Positions 1-9,506 are shown, numbered from the stretch's first letter. The stretch is DNA of 46,627 nucleotides from OM182 bacterium MED-G24 (GCA_002457275.1 NTKD01000007.1:1-46627); one strand, 5' to 3'. A program made the numbers and translations. The notes: generated by a model not told the origin, from the sequence alone.

Positions 1-292
1 ATCGGTCCTCGGAAATGGCGGCCATGGTCAGGGCGGTCATGGCAGTCATGGAAGGAGTTCGGGCACTGATCTGCATGATGCCGGTGCCCAGCTTCATCGT
101 CGATGTGACCGCGGCAAGATAGGCGAGCGGGGCGACGGCATCCTGCCCCCAGGCCTCGGCAGTCCAGACAACGTCCACGCCCAGCTTCTCTGCCTCTCGG
201 ACAAACGTAACCTGGTCTTCCCAGTCCCGACGTGAGCCTGAGTTGGCGCCGCCGACGCCGATGGCCACCTGCACGGTTCGTGTTCCTGACAT
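1..292 (-). CDS. Luciferase-like (LLM class) flavin/F420-dependent oxidoreductase, N-terminal part
   Basis: Reading from the ATG at 292 gives 97 residues without a stop before the window edge. They begin MSGTRTVQVAIGVGG and contain a stretch of the type FVREAEKLGVDVVWTAEAWG followed by LAYLAAVTSTMKLGTGIMQI, the first strands and helices of the TIM-barrel fold of bacterial luciferase-like monooxygenases. These enzymes use reduced FMN or F420 in oxidation of small organic molecules. The substrate cannot be told from the fragment. The gene is divergent from the glutathione S-transferase gene at 475. The C-terminal two thirds lie outside the window. Confidence 0.8.
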   Translation of the reverse strand, partial: MSGTRTVQVAIGVGGANSGSRRDWEDQVTFVREAEKLGVDVVWTAEAWGQDAVAPLAYLAAVTSTMKLGTGIMQISARTPSMTAMTALTMAAISEDR

Positions 293-474
293 GGCGTAAT
301 GGCCGGTTGAGTATCTGAATCTATTTATCCATAGATCGTGTGCAGATAGCCAGCGCCGGACACGAACCTCATGTCGCATTGCCAATGGCTTGTGATGACA
401 CTTAGACTGCATCGGCCAGTACAATAGGGAGAACTGGTCGCAAACCCAAGACTGATATCCCAGATGGAGAACAC

Positions 475-1086
475 ATGCTCACCTTACATTTTGCACCGAA
501 TTCCCGTGCCGGCCGCATTGTCTGGCTGCTGGAGGAACTCGAGCTGCCGTACGAGATCAACAAGATGGCGTTTCATCCGAAGGATCTGAAGTCTGATGAA
601 CACCGCGCCCGTCATCCGCTGGGCCGGGTCCCGGTACTCGACGACGGTGATGTCCGAATTTTCGAGTCGGGTGCCATCGTTGAGTACGTGATTGCGCGTC
701 ACAAGAATGGCAGTCTGAAACCAGAGGTTGACAATCCTCTTTTTCCTGAGTTCCTGCAGTGGTTCCACTATTGCGAAGGCATGGTGATGCCACCGGTGAA
801 CACCATCGTGGTGCAGACTCTGCTATTACCACCGGATCGGCGTGACGAAACAGCGCTTGGTCAGGCGCAGCGGCTTGTGTCGAAAGCGCTGGTGCCCGTG
901 GATGAAGCGCTCGCAGGGCTAGACTATCTGATCGGCGATTTTTCCGCAGCTGACATCATGCTTGGACATGCCTGCTTCATGTCCAATCGTCTGGGGTGCG
1001 TCGGCGACGATATGCCCAACCTGAAAGCCTATGTTGAACGTGTCGCTGCAAGACCAGCCTTCAAGACTGCTATCGAGATGCAGTAG
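475..1086 (+). CDS. Glutathione S-transferase family protein
   Basis: A 203-residue protein of normal GST length. The N-terminal thioredoxin-like domain (about 1-80) has the NSRAGR segment with a candidate catalytic Ser10, the helix WLLEELELPYE, the cis-proline in GRVPVL (Pro53), and Glu64-Ser65, which contact the gamma-glutamyl group of glutathione in this family. An all-helical C-terminal domain follows, with the usual DYLIGDFSAADIML segment (N-capping motif). The ATG is preceded by GGAGA at a proper distance. It probably conjugates or isomerises electrophiles in the cytoplasm, which fits the neighbouring catabolic genes. The substrate is unknown. Confidence 0.9.
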   Translation: MLTLHFAPNSRAGRIVWLLEELELPYEINKMAFHPKDLKSDEHRARHPLGRVPVLDDGDVRIFESGAIVEYVIARHKNGSLKPEVDNPLFPEFLQWFHYCEGMVMPPVNTIVVQTLLLPPDRRDETALGQAQRLVSKALVPVDEALAGLDYLIGDFSAADIMLGHACFMSNRLGCVGDDMPNLKAYVERVAARPAFKTAIEMQ

Positions 1087-1091
1087 ACCTG

Positions 1092-1289
1092 ATGGCAGAA
1101 TGTCGAACGGGGATTTTCTATACGAAGGACCCCAAAGGGGTGGTGGTGATGAGGGACGGTGCTCGTCTCTTTCGCTATGAGACGATCGATGAATTGATCG
1201 AGGCACATCTGGCGGGTTCGGAAGCCATCGAACGTGAGCGCGAGAAGATCATTGCTGCGCAGTATCTCCCTAATAATTCCGGCATTTGA
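1092..1289 (+). CDS. Small hypothetical protein (65 aa)
   Basis: An open frame starting five bases after the GST stop and ending four bases before the convergent dioxygenase gene, so it exactly fills the gap. The sequence is hydrophilic, with an acidic helix (LFRYETIDELIEAHLAG) that looks protein-like. I recognise no family and see no clear ribosome binding site, so it would depend on coupling to the GST gene. An internal ATG at 1149 is an alternative start. It may be a chance frame. Confidence 0.35.
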   Translation: MAECRTGIFYTKDPKGVVVMRDGARLFRYETIDELIEAHLAGSEAIEREREKIIAAQYLPNNSGI

Positions 1290-1292
1290 AGG

Positions 1293-2126
1293 TCAATCCG
1301 GCGGGTAGTCAAAGGCCTGTTCGTCAGGTCGCCTTGATGCCCGGCAGGCAATCGCCTCCCGGGTGATCTGGGTAGCGCGAGCAAACGCGCTTTGAGGCCA
1401 GCGGTTGCCTGCCAGTTGAACGTCACTACGATGGTCAAAATGGTAGTAGATGGTCCGACGCAGATCGTTGCTGCGGTTCCAGGGACTACCGTGAATGACA
1501 CTGGTGGCGTGCACAATGACGTCTCCCTTCCGGGCAGGGACTGATACTGCTCCGGACGCGTTGGCTTCATCATCACCGCCGGTCCAGCTGTTGATGAAAT
1601 CCGGATGATGGCGGGAGTTCTGGTATCCCGCCAGATGACTGCCTGGGAAGGCCCGTAGGCATCCGTTGTCGATGGTGGCATCGTCAAGATAGATGTCGAC
1701 ATTAAATACAGGAAACCGGAACACCTGGACAGGGTCCTGGTGCCAGAGCGCCGGAACGCCATGATGCGGTAACTTGAAGACCAGAGAGTGAACGCTGGTC
1801 GCGAAATGGTCACCACCCATCAGCTGACTGACAGCTTTCAGGAGGGGTGGGAACGCCATCAGTACCTGGAAGCTGTCGGACATGTCCTCATCGAGGATCC
1901 CGTTGACCCTGTAGAGACAGCGTTCGTGTCCGGTTTCATGGTCGTCCTGGAACAGCCATCGGTCATCCACGTCCAGATCGCCAAGGCCACGCTCAATCAG
2001 GGCCATGCTGTCGTTGTCCGGATCGATCAGCTCGGACTCCGGGATGAACCCAGGCAGGTGAAGGAAACCGTCGCGGATGAAGGCGTCCAGCTGGGATTGT
2101 ACAAGCGGAAGGTTTTTGTCAGTCAC
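1293..2126 (-). CDS. Phytanoyl-CoA dioxygenase (PhyH) family protein
   Basis: A non-haem Fe(II)/2-oxoglutarate-dependent oxygenase of about 277 residues. From the GTG at 2126 the protein starts TDKNLPLVQSQLDAFIRDGF, the usual N-terminus of the family. The iron ligands are His129 and Asp131 in WHQD and His212 in VIHGS, and Arg224 (RRT) would bind 2-oxoglutarate. The GTG at 2126 is chosen because GGAGGA lies four bases upstream. The frame stays open to a GTG at 2201, which would overlap the upstream CoA-transferase gene by 32 bases and add a tail unlike the family. It lies 43 bases downstream of the CoA-transferase gene, so the two probably form an operon acting on an acyl-CoA or related substrate. 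Confidence 0.88.
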   Translation of the reverse strand: MTDKNLPLVQSQLDAFIRDGFLHLPGFIPESELIDPDNDSMALIERGLGDLDVDDRWLFQDDHETGHERCLYRVNGILDEDMSDSFQVLMAFPPLLKAVSQLMGGDHFATSVHSLVFKLPHHGVPALWHQDPVQVFRFPVFNVDIYLDDATIDNGCLRAFPGSHLAGYQNSRHHPDFINSWTGGDDEANASGAVSVPARKGDVIVHATSVIHGSPWNRSNDLRRTIYYHFDHRSDVQLAGNRWPQSAFARATQITREAIACRASRRPDEQAFDYPPD

Positions 2127-2169
2127 CGGCTCCTCCGAGTTGGTGTTGTGAAAAATCGATGAACTTGGG

Positions 2170-4548
2170 CTATGAGAGGTGGCCTTGATTCTCGCTATCA
2201 CTCACCTCTTTCTCCGTCATTCCCAGCCATTCTGAGAGTACGGAGGTATTGTCCGCGCCGAGTAGACTGGGTAGTTGATAGTGATCGCAGGGTGTTTCGT
2301 TAAAGTGAAGCGCAAGGCGGTCGTAACGCAATGCGCCGAGAGCAGGATGGGAGTCTGGCATTTCAGACAGAAACCCGTTGTGTGCGAGCTGCGGATCGGC
2401 TTCTATCAGATCAATCGCGTTTTGAACGATACCTGCGGGTACGCCTGCGGCCTGACAGCGCGTCATCACGTCTTCGGCGTTGAGTGAACGGCACCATTGC
2501 CCGATGTGCTGATCCAACGTCTCAAGTTGGGTGATCCTGCCCTCTGCAGTGTCGAGTTCATGGGTGTCAGCCCAGTCCGGCGATCCCATGACCTGTTTCA
2601 GTGATTGCCACTGCGTGTCGGTCATCACCGCGATGGCGATCCAGCGCTCATCTACCAGGTCCGTCGCATCGTCCAGGCATCGATAACAGTGGTGTGGGGC
2701 TGCGTCATCGTAGGGCAGCTTGTTGCCCGTGGGTCGTGCGGCGTTCTGGTTGGCAAACCAGTCAAGCAGGGATGGGCCACAGAAGTTGACCCCCAGTTCG
2801 AATTGGGAAACGTCGATTCGCTGACCACGACCTGTCTTATTCCGATGCTCAAGCGCAGCCAGTACAGCAACCGCTCCATGTAGCCCTGCCTGGTGATCAT
2901 TGTAGGAGACACCGATACCGATGTCCTCGCGACCGGGTACGCTTGTCAGGTGAGACAAGCCGGCAAGCGCGTGGATGGTGGGAGCAAATGTCACGAACCG
3001 TGACCAGGGTCCGTTGTCTCCCATGCCGGACATCTCGATGTAGATGGCGCCTGGGTTTGTCTGACGAACCGCGTCGAATCCCAGGCCCCATCGGTCGAGT
3101 ACACCGGGCGAGAAGTTGTCGATGACAATGTCTGCCTTGTCTGCCAGTTGACGCGCAATCGCTCGTGCCTCTTCGCGCTTCATATCGAGTGCCAGCGAGC
3201 GTTTGTTCCGGCTGAATGTCACATAGTAGGCGGAATTCGGATCATTTGCGCCCGTTGCCCGCGTGCGTGAGTTGACGCGGACGACATCGGCACCCATGTC
3301 CGCCATCAGACGTGTCGCGAAAGGTCCTGCGAGCACATGGCTGAAGTCCAATACGCGAAGACCGTCCAGTGGCCTGGGTGAGTTCGGAGATGGTATTGGC
3401 TTCTGGCTCGAATCACCGCCAGGAGAAGTGCTTTCATCCCAGATGTCCGGGACTTCGGTACGACGTGACGTCTTGATTCGCCAGGGCGTGTCGCTGAAGT
3501 GGTAGGGGGCACCAGGACCTTGCAGCTGTTTGTCATCAATGGAGTATTTGATCCACCAGTCACGCGCGGCCAGCTGCGGATTGTCGGCGACCTTTTCGAT
3601 AGGTAATACCCAGCCGAAAGGCATATGGCGCTCCTGCGCCTCAAGGAAGAGAGCTTCAACGTCCTGTGTTGCGACCCAGGCTTTGGTCACGGCCATCAAT
3701 CGCGGCATGAAGAGATGCTGGTTCTCAGGCTCTCGGTACTTCGGGTCGCGAAGGTCGGAGATGACGCCCACTTCTTCCAGCCAGTCCAGGTGTGCCTGGA
3801 TGTTTGGCGTGGGGGTCACCATGATCGAGCCACCCCTGGCAGCCATAATTTCGTAGGCATTGGACCAGTGCAGACTACCGCGCCTTGGTAGTACTTTTTC
3901 CGGCCTGGCAGGTCGCGTGTGTGCATACCAGTGGTGCATCAGAACGTGCTCAAGACAGGAGACGATACATTCGTGTGCGGACAGGTCCACTCGTTGGGCA
4001 ATGCCCTGTGTGCGCGAACAGTAGAGAGCGGACAGAGCGGCAATTGCAACATACGCACCGACCGTCATGAAATTCAGTTCACCAAATACCTTAAGGGGAG
4101 GGGTGTCCGCATCTCCGGTGGTGGCTGCAATTCCCCCAAGTGCGCCCGCGACAAGGTCAGGTGCCAGATAGTCAGACCAGGGTCCGTCGTTGCCGAACGA
4201 TGTGGTGTCCACGATTACCGTGTCGTCGGTGTTCACGTCGATCAGGTCGGCACCGAACGATCCCGGAGTCGTCAGTAGTATGTCCGCAGCTGATGCAAGC
4301 TCTCGCAGGTGTGCAACGTCGGATGGCGAGTCACGGTCAATCGTGGTGAACGTACGACTGGACGCGAAGAAGAGATGGTAGAGGGAACTGGATCCCAGGT
4401 GCGGACCTCTCTCTCGAAGCGGATCGCCGTCAGGTGGTTCTGGTCGAACGACGTCCGCGCCCAGGTCCGCGAGGAGTTTGGCGCCATAGATTGCGCGTTC
4501 ATCAGTCAGGTCCAGGATACGAAGGCCATCAAGCGCACCGTTATTCAT
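2170..4548 (-). CDS. Tandem-fused CaiB/BaiF (class III) CoA-transferase
   Basis: A 792-residue protein, twice the usual family length, made of two CoA-transferase domains: about 5-375 and 393-785. Each half begins with the same signature (LDGLRILDL and LDGLRVLDF). The catalytic Asp that forms the acyl anhydride lies four residues before a conserved Gly. It is present in the second half (Asp551, NDHQAGL) but is Phe160 in the first half, so only the second half should be catalytic in the known way. Class III enzymes move CoA between carboxylic acids. The start is the ATG at 4548, with GGAGAAAC just upstream; the frame is open to 4638 but that extension is not family-like. It probably shares an operon with the PhyH gene downstream. 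Confidence 0.9.
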   Translation of the reverse strand: MNNGALDGLRILDLTDERAIYGAKLLADLGADVVRPEPPDGDPLRERGPHLGSSSLYHLFFASSRTFTTIDRDSPSDVAHLRELASAADILLTTPGSFGADLIDVNTDDTVIVDTTSFGNDGPWSDYLAPDLVAGALGGIAATTGDADTPPLKVFGELNFMTVGAYVAIAALSALYCSRTQGIAQRVDLSAHECIVSCLEHVLMHHWYAHTRPARPEKVLPRRGSLHWSNAYEIMAARGGSIMVTPTPNIQAHLDWLEEVGVISDLRDPKYREPENQHLFMPRLMAVTKAWVATQDVEALFLEAQERHMPFGWVLPIEKVADNPQLAARDWWIKYSIDDKQLQGPGAPYHFSDTPWRIKTSRRTEVPDIWDESTSPGGDSSQKPIPSPNSPRPLDGLRVLDFSHVLAGPFATRLMADMGADVVRVNSRTRATGANDPNSAYYVTFSRNKRSLALDMKREEARAIARQLADKADIVIDNFSPGVLDRWGLGFDAVRQTNPGAIYIEMSGMGDNGPWSRFVTFAPTIHALAGLSHLTSVPGREDIGIGVSYNDHQAGLHGAVAVLAALEHRNKTGRGQRIDVSQFELGVNFCGPSLLDWFANQNAARPTGNKLPYDDAAPHHCYRCLDDATDLVDERWIAIAVMTDTQWQSLKQVMGSPDWADTHELDTAEGRITQLETLDQHIGQWCRSLNAEDVMTRCQAAGVPAGIVQNAIDLIEADPQLAHNGFLSEMPDSHPALGALRYDRLALHFNETPCDHYQLPSLLGADNTSVLSEWLGMTEKEVSDSENQGHLS

Positions 4549-4624
4549 TTGTTTCTCCTCTGACCAAAGGGTGGCGTAGGTGGGGCCATATATTGTGCCG
4601 TAGCCATGAGGGTAGTCGTTCGAC

Positions 4625-5221
4625 GTGGTGATCGGCAACCGCCAAGAGAAGCGTGTCAGTCAGTGCAAGTGCGGTAACGTTTGGCAGTGGCTAGGGATAC
4701 ACTCCGCTCCAGGAGGTGATTTCTATCACACCGATATCGTAGGGTATCGCGCCATATGGCAGTCCCTGTGTGTCCACGATCTTGTGGGCAAGGTCGTGTG
4801 GGGGCTGGTCCCAGAGGATGACCCGGCGCTGAACCTGCTGCTTGAGCCCAAGTGTCTGAACCGCAAAGTCTCCGATAGCCTCTGGTTGCGTGTGGTTGAT
4901 CTTCCAAAGATGTTTTCAGGTAGTGGTTACGATACAGATGGCGAATGTGTCATCGAGATGGTGGACGACGATCTTTGTGACTGGAACAACGGTCGCTACC
5001 TGTTGACTGTCTCTGGTGAGACAGCCGACGTTCAGCCCAGTAGCCGGGAGGCGGATCTGACCCTCGGACCACAGGGGATGGCGACCCTGTTGTCGGGACA
5101 TTCCAGTGTCACCAGACTCCATTCAGTGGGTTGGGCGGAAGTTCGTGATATTGAACACATCGGAAGGCTGGATGCCCTGTTTGCGACCCGTTTCAGGCCT
5201 CATCTGTCTGTCGGTTTTTGA
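4625..5221 (+). pseudogene. C-terminal remnant of an Eis-like GNAT acetyltransferase
   Basis: From about 4730 to the stop at 5221 the frame matches the C-terminal half of Eis-type N-acetyltransferases. It shows YRAIWQSLCVHDLV, then LWLRVVDLP, then a sterol-carrier-like domain with CDWNNGRYLL, ADLTLGPQGMATLLSG and a terminal LDALFATRFRP. Family members have about 400 residues with an N-terminal GNAT domain that binds acetyl-CoA. That half is missing here, and the first 35 or so residues of the frame are not family-like. The fragment sits between the promoter end of an intact CoA-transferase gene and a decayed one. It is most likely a dead remnant; expression as a free C-terminal domain cannot be excluded. 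Confidence 0.65.
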
Positions 5222-5269
5222 ACCAGTCTTCAAGACGGCCCGGAGGAATCGTTCCTATGAGTAGTTCCC

Positions 5270-7625
5270 ATGAATGAAACCAGCGCGTTGCGCGTGTTGG
5301 ATATTTCGGAAGGTGTCGCAGGTTAATTCTGTGCAAAACTGATGGGTGTCCCGGGTGCCGATGTCGTGAAGGTTGAGCCACCGGCGGGTAACGCACTTCT
5401 CGCAATGGGCCCGTTTCCCGATGACGATTCAGATCCCGAAAAGAGTGCGAGTTGTTTCTTTCTCAATACCAGTAAGCATCGTGTTGTATTGGACCTGACA
5501 ACAGCGGAGGGGCGTGGTCAGCTTGCGCGCCTTATCAGGCATTTCGACATTGTGATTGCGGGCACGAATGTTGAATCACTCGACGCCATGGGTATCGGCT
5601 ATGACCAGTTGAAGGACTGGAACCCGAACGTGATCCTGACGACGATCTCGGGTTTTGGTTCCTTCGGACCGCACGCTGACTGGCAGGGATCACACCTCGT
5701 CAATTGTGCGGTGGGCGGCTGGGCGAATTTCTGTGGTACGCCTGATCGAGCGCTCCTGCAGGCAGGTGGTGCCATTACGGAAACACTGGCGGGGGCCTAT
5801 GCAGCCACTGCAAGGTTGATCGTAGCGCTTGGACGTGCGCGCCATGGCGTGCTGAGTATATTGACGTCAGCGCACGGGAGGCGGTGTTGACCGGTGCGTC
5901 CATTCCAACGCTGATGTATGAATATCGCGGCGTGCTGCCAACCCGCGATTCCAGTGTAGGCTCTGGTGCAGGAGCGTCCTACATGCTGGAGACGAGTACC
6001 GGAACAATCGGTTTGAATGTATTGACGCGCGCGCAGTGGCGCATGTTGTGTTCGTTTCTTGATCGCGCCGATATTGCGGATGATCCGTGCTACGCAACCA
6101 TCAACTGGTCGACTCCGGATGAGCGTCTCGAGGAGATCAGGTCGGCATTCCAGGAAGCATTGGCAGGACGAGCTGTCGAAGAGCTCTTTCACGCGGCGGC
6201 GAAGGCGAGAGTATCCTTTGGACTGGTTCCTGATCTGAAGGCGATCACGGAACTGTTGCCTCATGAGGAAAGAGGATTTTTCACCCAGCTTGATCACCCG
6301 GTAGCGGGTGAAGTTTCGGTGCCAGGGTTCCCTTTGTGTCGACCGCCATGGACCCGAAACCTCATCGGCCGCCGCTCCTCGGTGAACACGCGTCGGAGGT
6401 GTGCGGTGCACTCGACGCTGAACCAGGGGTCGCGTATCTGGACGAATCTGATCCAAAACAGCGATTGACGGGGGTTCGCGTACTGTACCTGTCGATGTTT
6501 TTTGCAGGACCGGTCGCTGCCAAGATTGCCGTGGACATGGGAGCGGACGTGATCAAGGTGGAATCGGTACAACGTATCGACGGTTGGTGCGGGAGTGCCT
6601 TCGGTGACACCGAGGAATTGCCTGCTTGGGAAGCCTCACCGTTCTTCAACAGGGTGAACCGAAACAAGGGGGACATCACGCTGAATCTGACCGATAGCTG
6701 GGGTCAGGAGATTCTGAAACATCTGGTAAGTGATGCGGACGTTCTGATCGAGAACTTCACACTCAGAGTGATGGCAAATTTCGGCTTGGACTCCGAGACG
6801 CTCAAGGCGATCAAGCCCAGGCTGGTGATGATCTCCCTGTCGGGGTTTGGTATGGGGACGTCATGACGTGACTACGTCGCGTTCGGAGTGTCGACTGAGC
6901 AGATGTCTGGTGTGTCGCACCTGACCGGGTACGAAAATGATGTACCGATATTTACCGGTATGACTGGGGGCGATCTGTTCGCTGGTGTGATGAGGATGAT
7001 GGCAGTGACCGCAGCGTTACATCACCGTGAACAGACCGGGCAAGGGCAACACCTGGATTTCAGCCAGTTGGAAGCGTGTACCCTTTACCTCGGTGACGTG
7101 GTCACGGGGTCGACGCTGGCAGGCGTTGATCCGGGGCGAACCGGAAATCGTCACATCGCCCACGGAATGTAGCATTGTGCAGATGACCAATGGCTGGCCA
7201 TCAGTTGCCAGTCAGATGCGCAATGGCAGGCGTTTTGTGAACTGGCGGGGTGGTTGGACTGGCAAGAACGGTTTGCGGATCTGCCTGCAAGGTGCGAGTC
7301 CATTGATGAAATAGATGCGGCCATCGACTCATGGACCGCCGGCCAGAACCACATTGACCTGATGAACGCACTACAACATTGTGGCGTTTCAGCGGGTGCG
7401 GTGATGAATGGCCCGCAACTACTGGCGGATCCTCATCTCTCTGCAAGAGATGCGTTCCTTGAGCAAGACCGGCCTGGTCTTGGGGTCAAACGCTATCCGA
7501 ACCAACCATTTCGCCTACGCAACGCACCAGCGTCGCCGGTGGCGCGGGCGCCGTTACTGGGAGAGCATACTGAAGAGGTTCTGACCGCTTTGGTGGGTAC
7601 TGCCCCCCTTGCGGCGCGACGCTAA
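5270..7625 (+). pseudogene. Decayed tandem CaiB/BaiF CoA-transferase (multiple stops and frameshifts)
   Basis: Conceptual translation in frames joined by hand gives a double CoA-transferase of about 785 codons, the same plan as the intact genes at 2170-4548 and 22755-25163. The lesions are TAA at 5324-5326 (codon 19), a frameshift near 5855, a second near 6330, TGA at 6864-6866 and TAG at 7170-7172. Family signatures remain readable: GADVVKVEPPAGN, the second start TGVRVLYLS, GADVIKVES, and the catalytic Asp in GGDLFAGV of the second half, with Glu at the equivalent place in the first half (TETLAGA). An SD-like GGAGG precedes the original start region. It ends tail-to-tail with the Rieske gene. 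Three different stop codons argue against recoding. Confidence 0.9.
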
Positions 7626-7936
7626 ACCTGATTTGGGTTGGCGGTGACCAGAAGGTCACCGTTATCGTCTACTGTGACCTTATGGATTCGAATGGCATTC
7701 ATGGCAGGCGGACCATCGGGTTCGCCCGTTTTCAGGCAAAATCCCACGCCGTGGTAAGGGCACACCAGAAGCCCGTCTTCGATGGTGCCGCCTTCGAGTG
7801 GATAGTCCATATGGCTGCAATAGTAGGAAACCGCATGTAAGGAACCTTCGTGGTTCAACAGGAGTACCGGTTCATCATCAACCGTGATGCGCCTTTGGGC
7901 ACCTGTTGGAAGTTCTGTCGCGGGGATACGGGTCAT
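7622..7936 (-). CDS. Rieske [2Fe-2S] ferredoxin-like protein
   Basis: A 104-residue single-domain Rieske protein. The cluster-binding boxes are Cys40-Ser-His42 and Cys59-Pro-Tyr-His62, with the usual spacing and a following Gly. There is no membrane anchor or signal peptide, so it should be a soluble cytoplasmic electron carrier like the ferredoxins that feed Rieske-type oxygenases. No oxygenase gene of that type is adjacent, so the partner is unknown. Its stop overlaps the stop of the decayed CoA-transferase on the other strand by two bases. The ATG at 7936 has no strong ribosome binding site. Confidence 0.88.
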   Translation of the reverse strand: MTRIPATELPTGAQRRITVDDEPVLLLNHEGSLHAVSYYCSHMDYPLEGGTIEDGLLVCPYHGVGFCLKTGEPDGPPAMNAIRIHKVTVDDNGDLLVTANPNQV

Positions 7937-8107
7937 GTTGGTGATAGTAATAGTGGTGATGATCGTACTGATAGTTTGAAGGCAGTGTCTTGTGCCGGCA
8001 TCATAGCGTTGCGTGACGGCGAGTCAAAATCCTCTAATACTAGATGTATCTCAAAGAAGCCGAGTTGAACCCGCTCATGAGGTGTGAAGCGCGTTCGGGA
8101 GTGGAAT

Positions 8108-8491
8108 ATGCCTGCCAAACTTGTTTGCTGGAACTGTGGGGAGTCGCTCGCGGACCAACCGATGCCGATCAGTCGGCACGATCAGTGCCCGGCATGTTAT
8201 GAAGTCCTGCACTGTTGCCTTATGTGTCGCTTCTATTCACCGGGTAAGACGATTGATTGTGAGGAAGAGCGTGCGGCCCCCCCTGTCGAAAAAGCGACGG
8301 CTAACTTCTGTGACTTTTTCCGTCCAGTGAATCGGTTTGATGCGGTACGTTCTGGTCGAGGGGAGCAGGCGAGGGCCCAACTGGATTCTCTGTTTGGCGC
8401 GACCAATACCGAGGTTTCGATCAATGGGCAGTCAGATGGGGCACCAAACGACGATGCCTTGCGTAAACTGGATGATCTCTTTGATGACTGA
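8108..8491 (+). CDS. Conserved small Cys-rich (zinc-ribbon-like) protein
   Basis: A 127-residue protein starting MPAKLVCWNCG. It has nine cysteines in an ordered pattern: CxxC at 7-10 and at 27-30, Cys36-Cys37 and Cys40, then Cys51 and Cys68 in ANFCDFF. This resembles a conserved proteobacterial family of unknown function that I recognise by its CWNCG opening. Two zinc sites are likely, by inference. The C-terminal half repeats a short motif (LDSLFG and LDDLFDD), perhaps a peptide that binds a partner. The ATG at 8108 follows GGGAGTGGA; the frame also allows 8084. The gene stands alone and converges on the FHA gene. Confidence 0.75.
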   Translation: MPAKLVCWNCGESLADQPMPISRHDQCPACYEVLHCCLMCRFYSPGKTIDCEEERAAPPVEKATANFCDFFRPVNRFDAVRSGRGEQARAQLDSLFGATNTEVSINGQSDGAPNDDALRKLDDLFDD

Positions 8492-8511
8492 TCTGGGCAA
8501 TCGAGCCCTTT

Positions 8512-8528
8512 GCTGGCGTTACGCCAGC
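8512..8528. terminator. Hairpin between convergent genes, probable bidirectional terminator
   Basis: The arms GCTGGCG (8512-8518) and CGCCAGC (8522-8528) are perfect inverted repeats around a TTA loop, in the 52-base gap between two genes that converge. Short runs of T lie on the downstream side in both directions (CCCTTT just before, CCTTTC just after). The U-tracts are short, so efficiency is uncertain. Confidence 0.55.
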
Positions 8529-8543
8529 CCTTTCGCGGCCGGT

Positions 8544-9506
8544 TCAGGAATCGTCCGTGGCCATCATACTGGCGTGATCGAACAGTTCAGGTAGCACCGC
8601 CATGAACTGATCGTTGCTGATGCCACTGCGTAGCAGCAATGTTGGATGCATCATGCGGCCGTCGTATGCCGGGTGGTGAACAAAGTCATCACGCGAGGAC
8701 CACTGTGTGATCGAGAACATCGCAACAGCGGCAAGCACCACCGCCGCCGTTGAGAATTGCCTGACCCAGGGGGTCAGACGGGTCGCAATTGTCAGGACCA
8801 CGTAGAGATAGGCGCCGCCGACAACAACGTTCAATGCCGTCACCAGCAGAAACAGGCTTGAAGCGCCGGGCAGGTTGAAATACAAGGCGTACAGGACTGG
8901 CTCGACCAGCAAGGGTATGATCAATGCGACCAGCGTGATATTAACAAGCGCCCGGAAGCGAGACTGACCACGCAACAGCCGTCCAATCAATGCCCAGAAA
9001 CCCGCGACGATGACAGGGCCAAACAATGCCCCTGCGAGGATCGAAATGATGGTTTCGAGGCGCACCTCACCACCGTCATAGGCGGTATAGAGTGTTATCC
9101 CGCTCAAACCTGCGAGGATGAGGAAGAGGCTGATCATCAGGGCAATCCCATCGTGGGAGATCAGGCGATGCTCGAGATCATACAGTGACAATGCGGGTGC
9201 GGTTTCGTGATCGCGGCTGAAAACCTGAATGTGTGACTTGCCGAGTGTTAGCTGCGCGCCGGATTCGAGTTGAACGTTTTCGATGTGCCCGCGTCCCTGT
9301 CTCGTGCCGTTACGACTGTCCAGATCTTTAAGCAGCCATTGTCCGGGTTCTCGCGTATCGAGAACGGCGTGGTAGGGATCGACATACGGATCATCCAATA
9401 CCACATCGTTGTCCAGGGCGCGTCCAATGCGGATGCGGCTGGTGGTAGGGTGTATCAGGCGGGGCGCAGATCCCTCGGTAGTGACTCTGATGACAGGAGC
9501 TACCAT
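8544..9506 (-). CDS. FHA-domain membrane protein
   Basis: A 320-residue protein with an N-terminal FHA domain (about 20-95: IGRALDNDVVLDDPYVDPYHAVL, then DLDSRNGTRQG) followed by five predicted membrane segments between about 119 and 270 and a short tail. FHA domains bind phosphothreonine peptides or act as scaffolds. The variant VDPYHA replaces the usual VSRxHA. The ATG at 9506 has GGAGG seven bases upstream and overlaps the end of the protease gene by seven bases, so the two are translationally coupled. The FHA domain should face the cytoplasm. It may anchor a phospho-signal to the membrane; the partner is unknown. Confidence 0.82.
   Translation of the reverse strand: MVAPVIRVTTEGSAPRLIHPTTSRIRIGRALDNDVVLDDPYVDPYHAVLDTREPGQWLLKDLDSRNGTRQGRGHIENVQLESGAQLTLGKSHIQVFSRDHETAPALSLYDLEHRLISHDGIALMISLFLILAGLSGITLYTAYDGGEVRLETIISILAGALFGPVIVAGFWALIGRLLRGQSRFRALVNITLVALIIPLLVEPVLYALYFNLPGASSLFLLVTALNVVVGGAYLYVVLTIATRLTPWVRQFSTAAVVLAAVAMFSITQWSSRDDFVHHPAYDGRMMHPTLLLRSGISNDQFMAVLPELFDHASMMATDDS

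Noticed and set aside
2127-2201. An extended PhyH start at the GTG at 2201.
   Set aside because: It would overlap the upstream gene and add a non-family tail, and the GTG at 2126 has a better ribosome binding site.
4711-4719. AGGAGGTGA, a perfect ribosome binding site in the Eis-like remnant.
   Set aside because: No ATG, GTG or TTG follows at a usable distance in a long frame; it is probably chance.
5270-7625. Stop-codon reassignment, readthrough or selenocysteine at the in-frame TGA.
   Set aside because: All three stop types and two frameshifts interrupt the same frame, and no other gene in the window shows internal stops.
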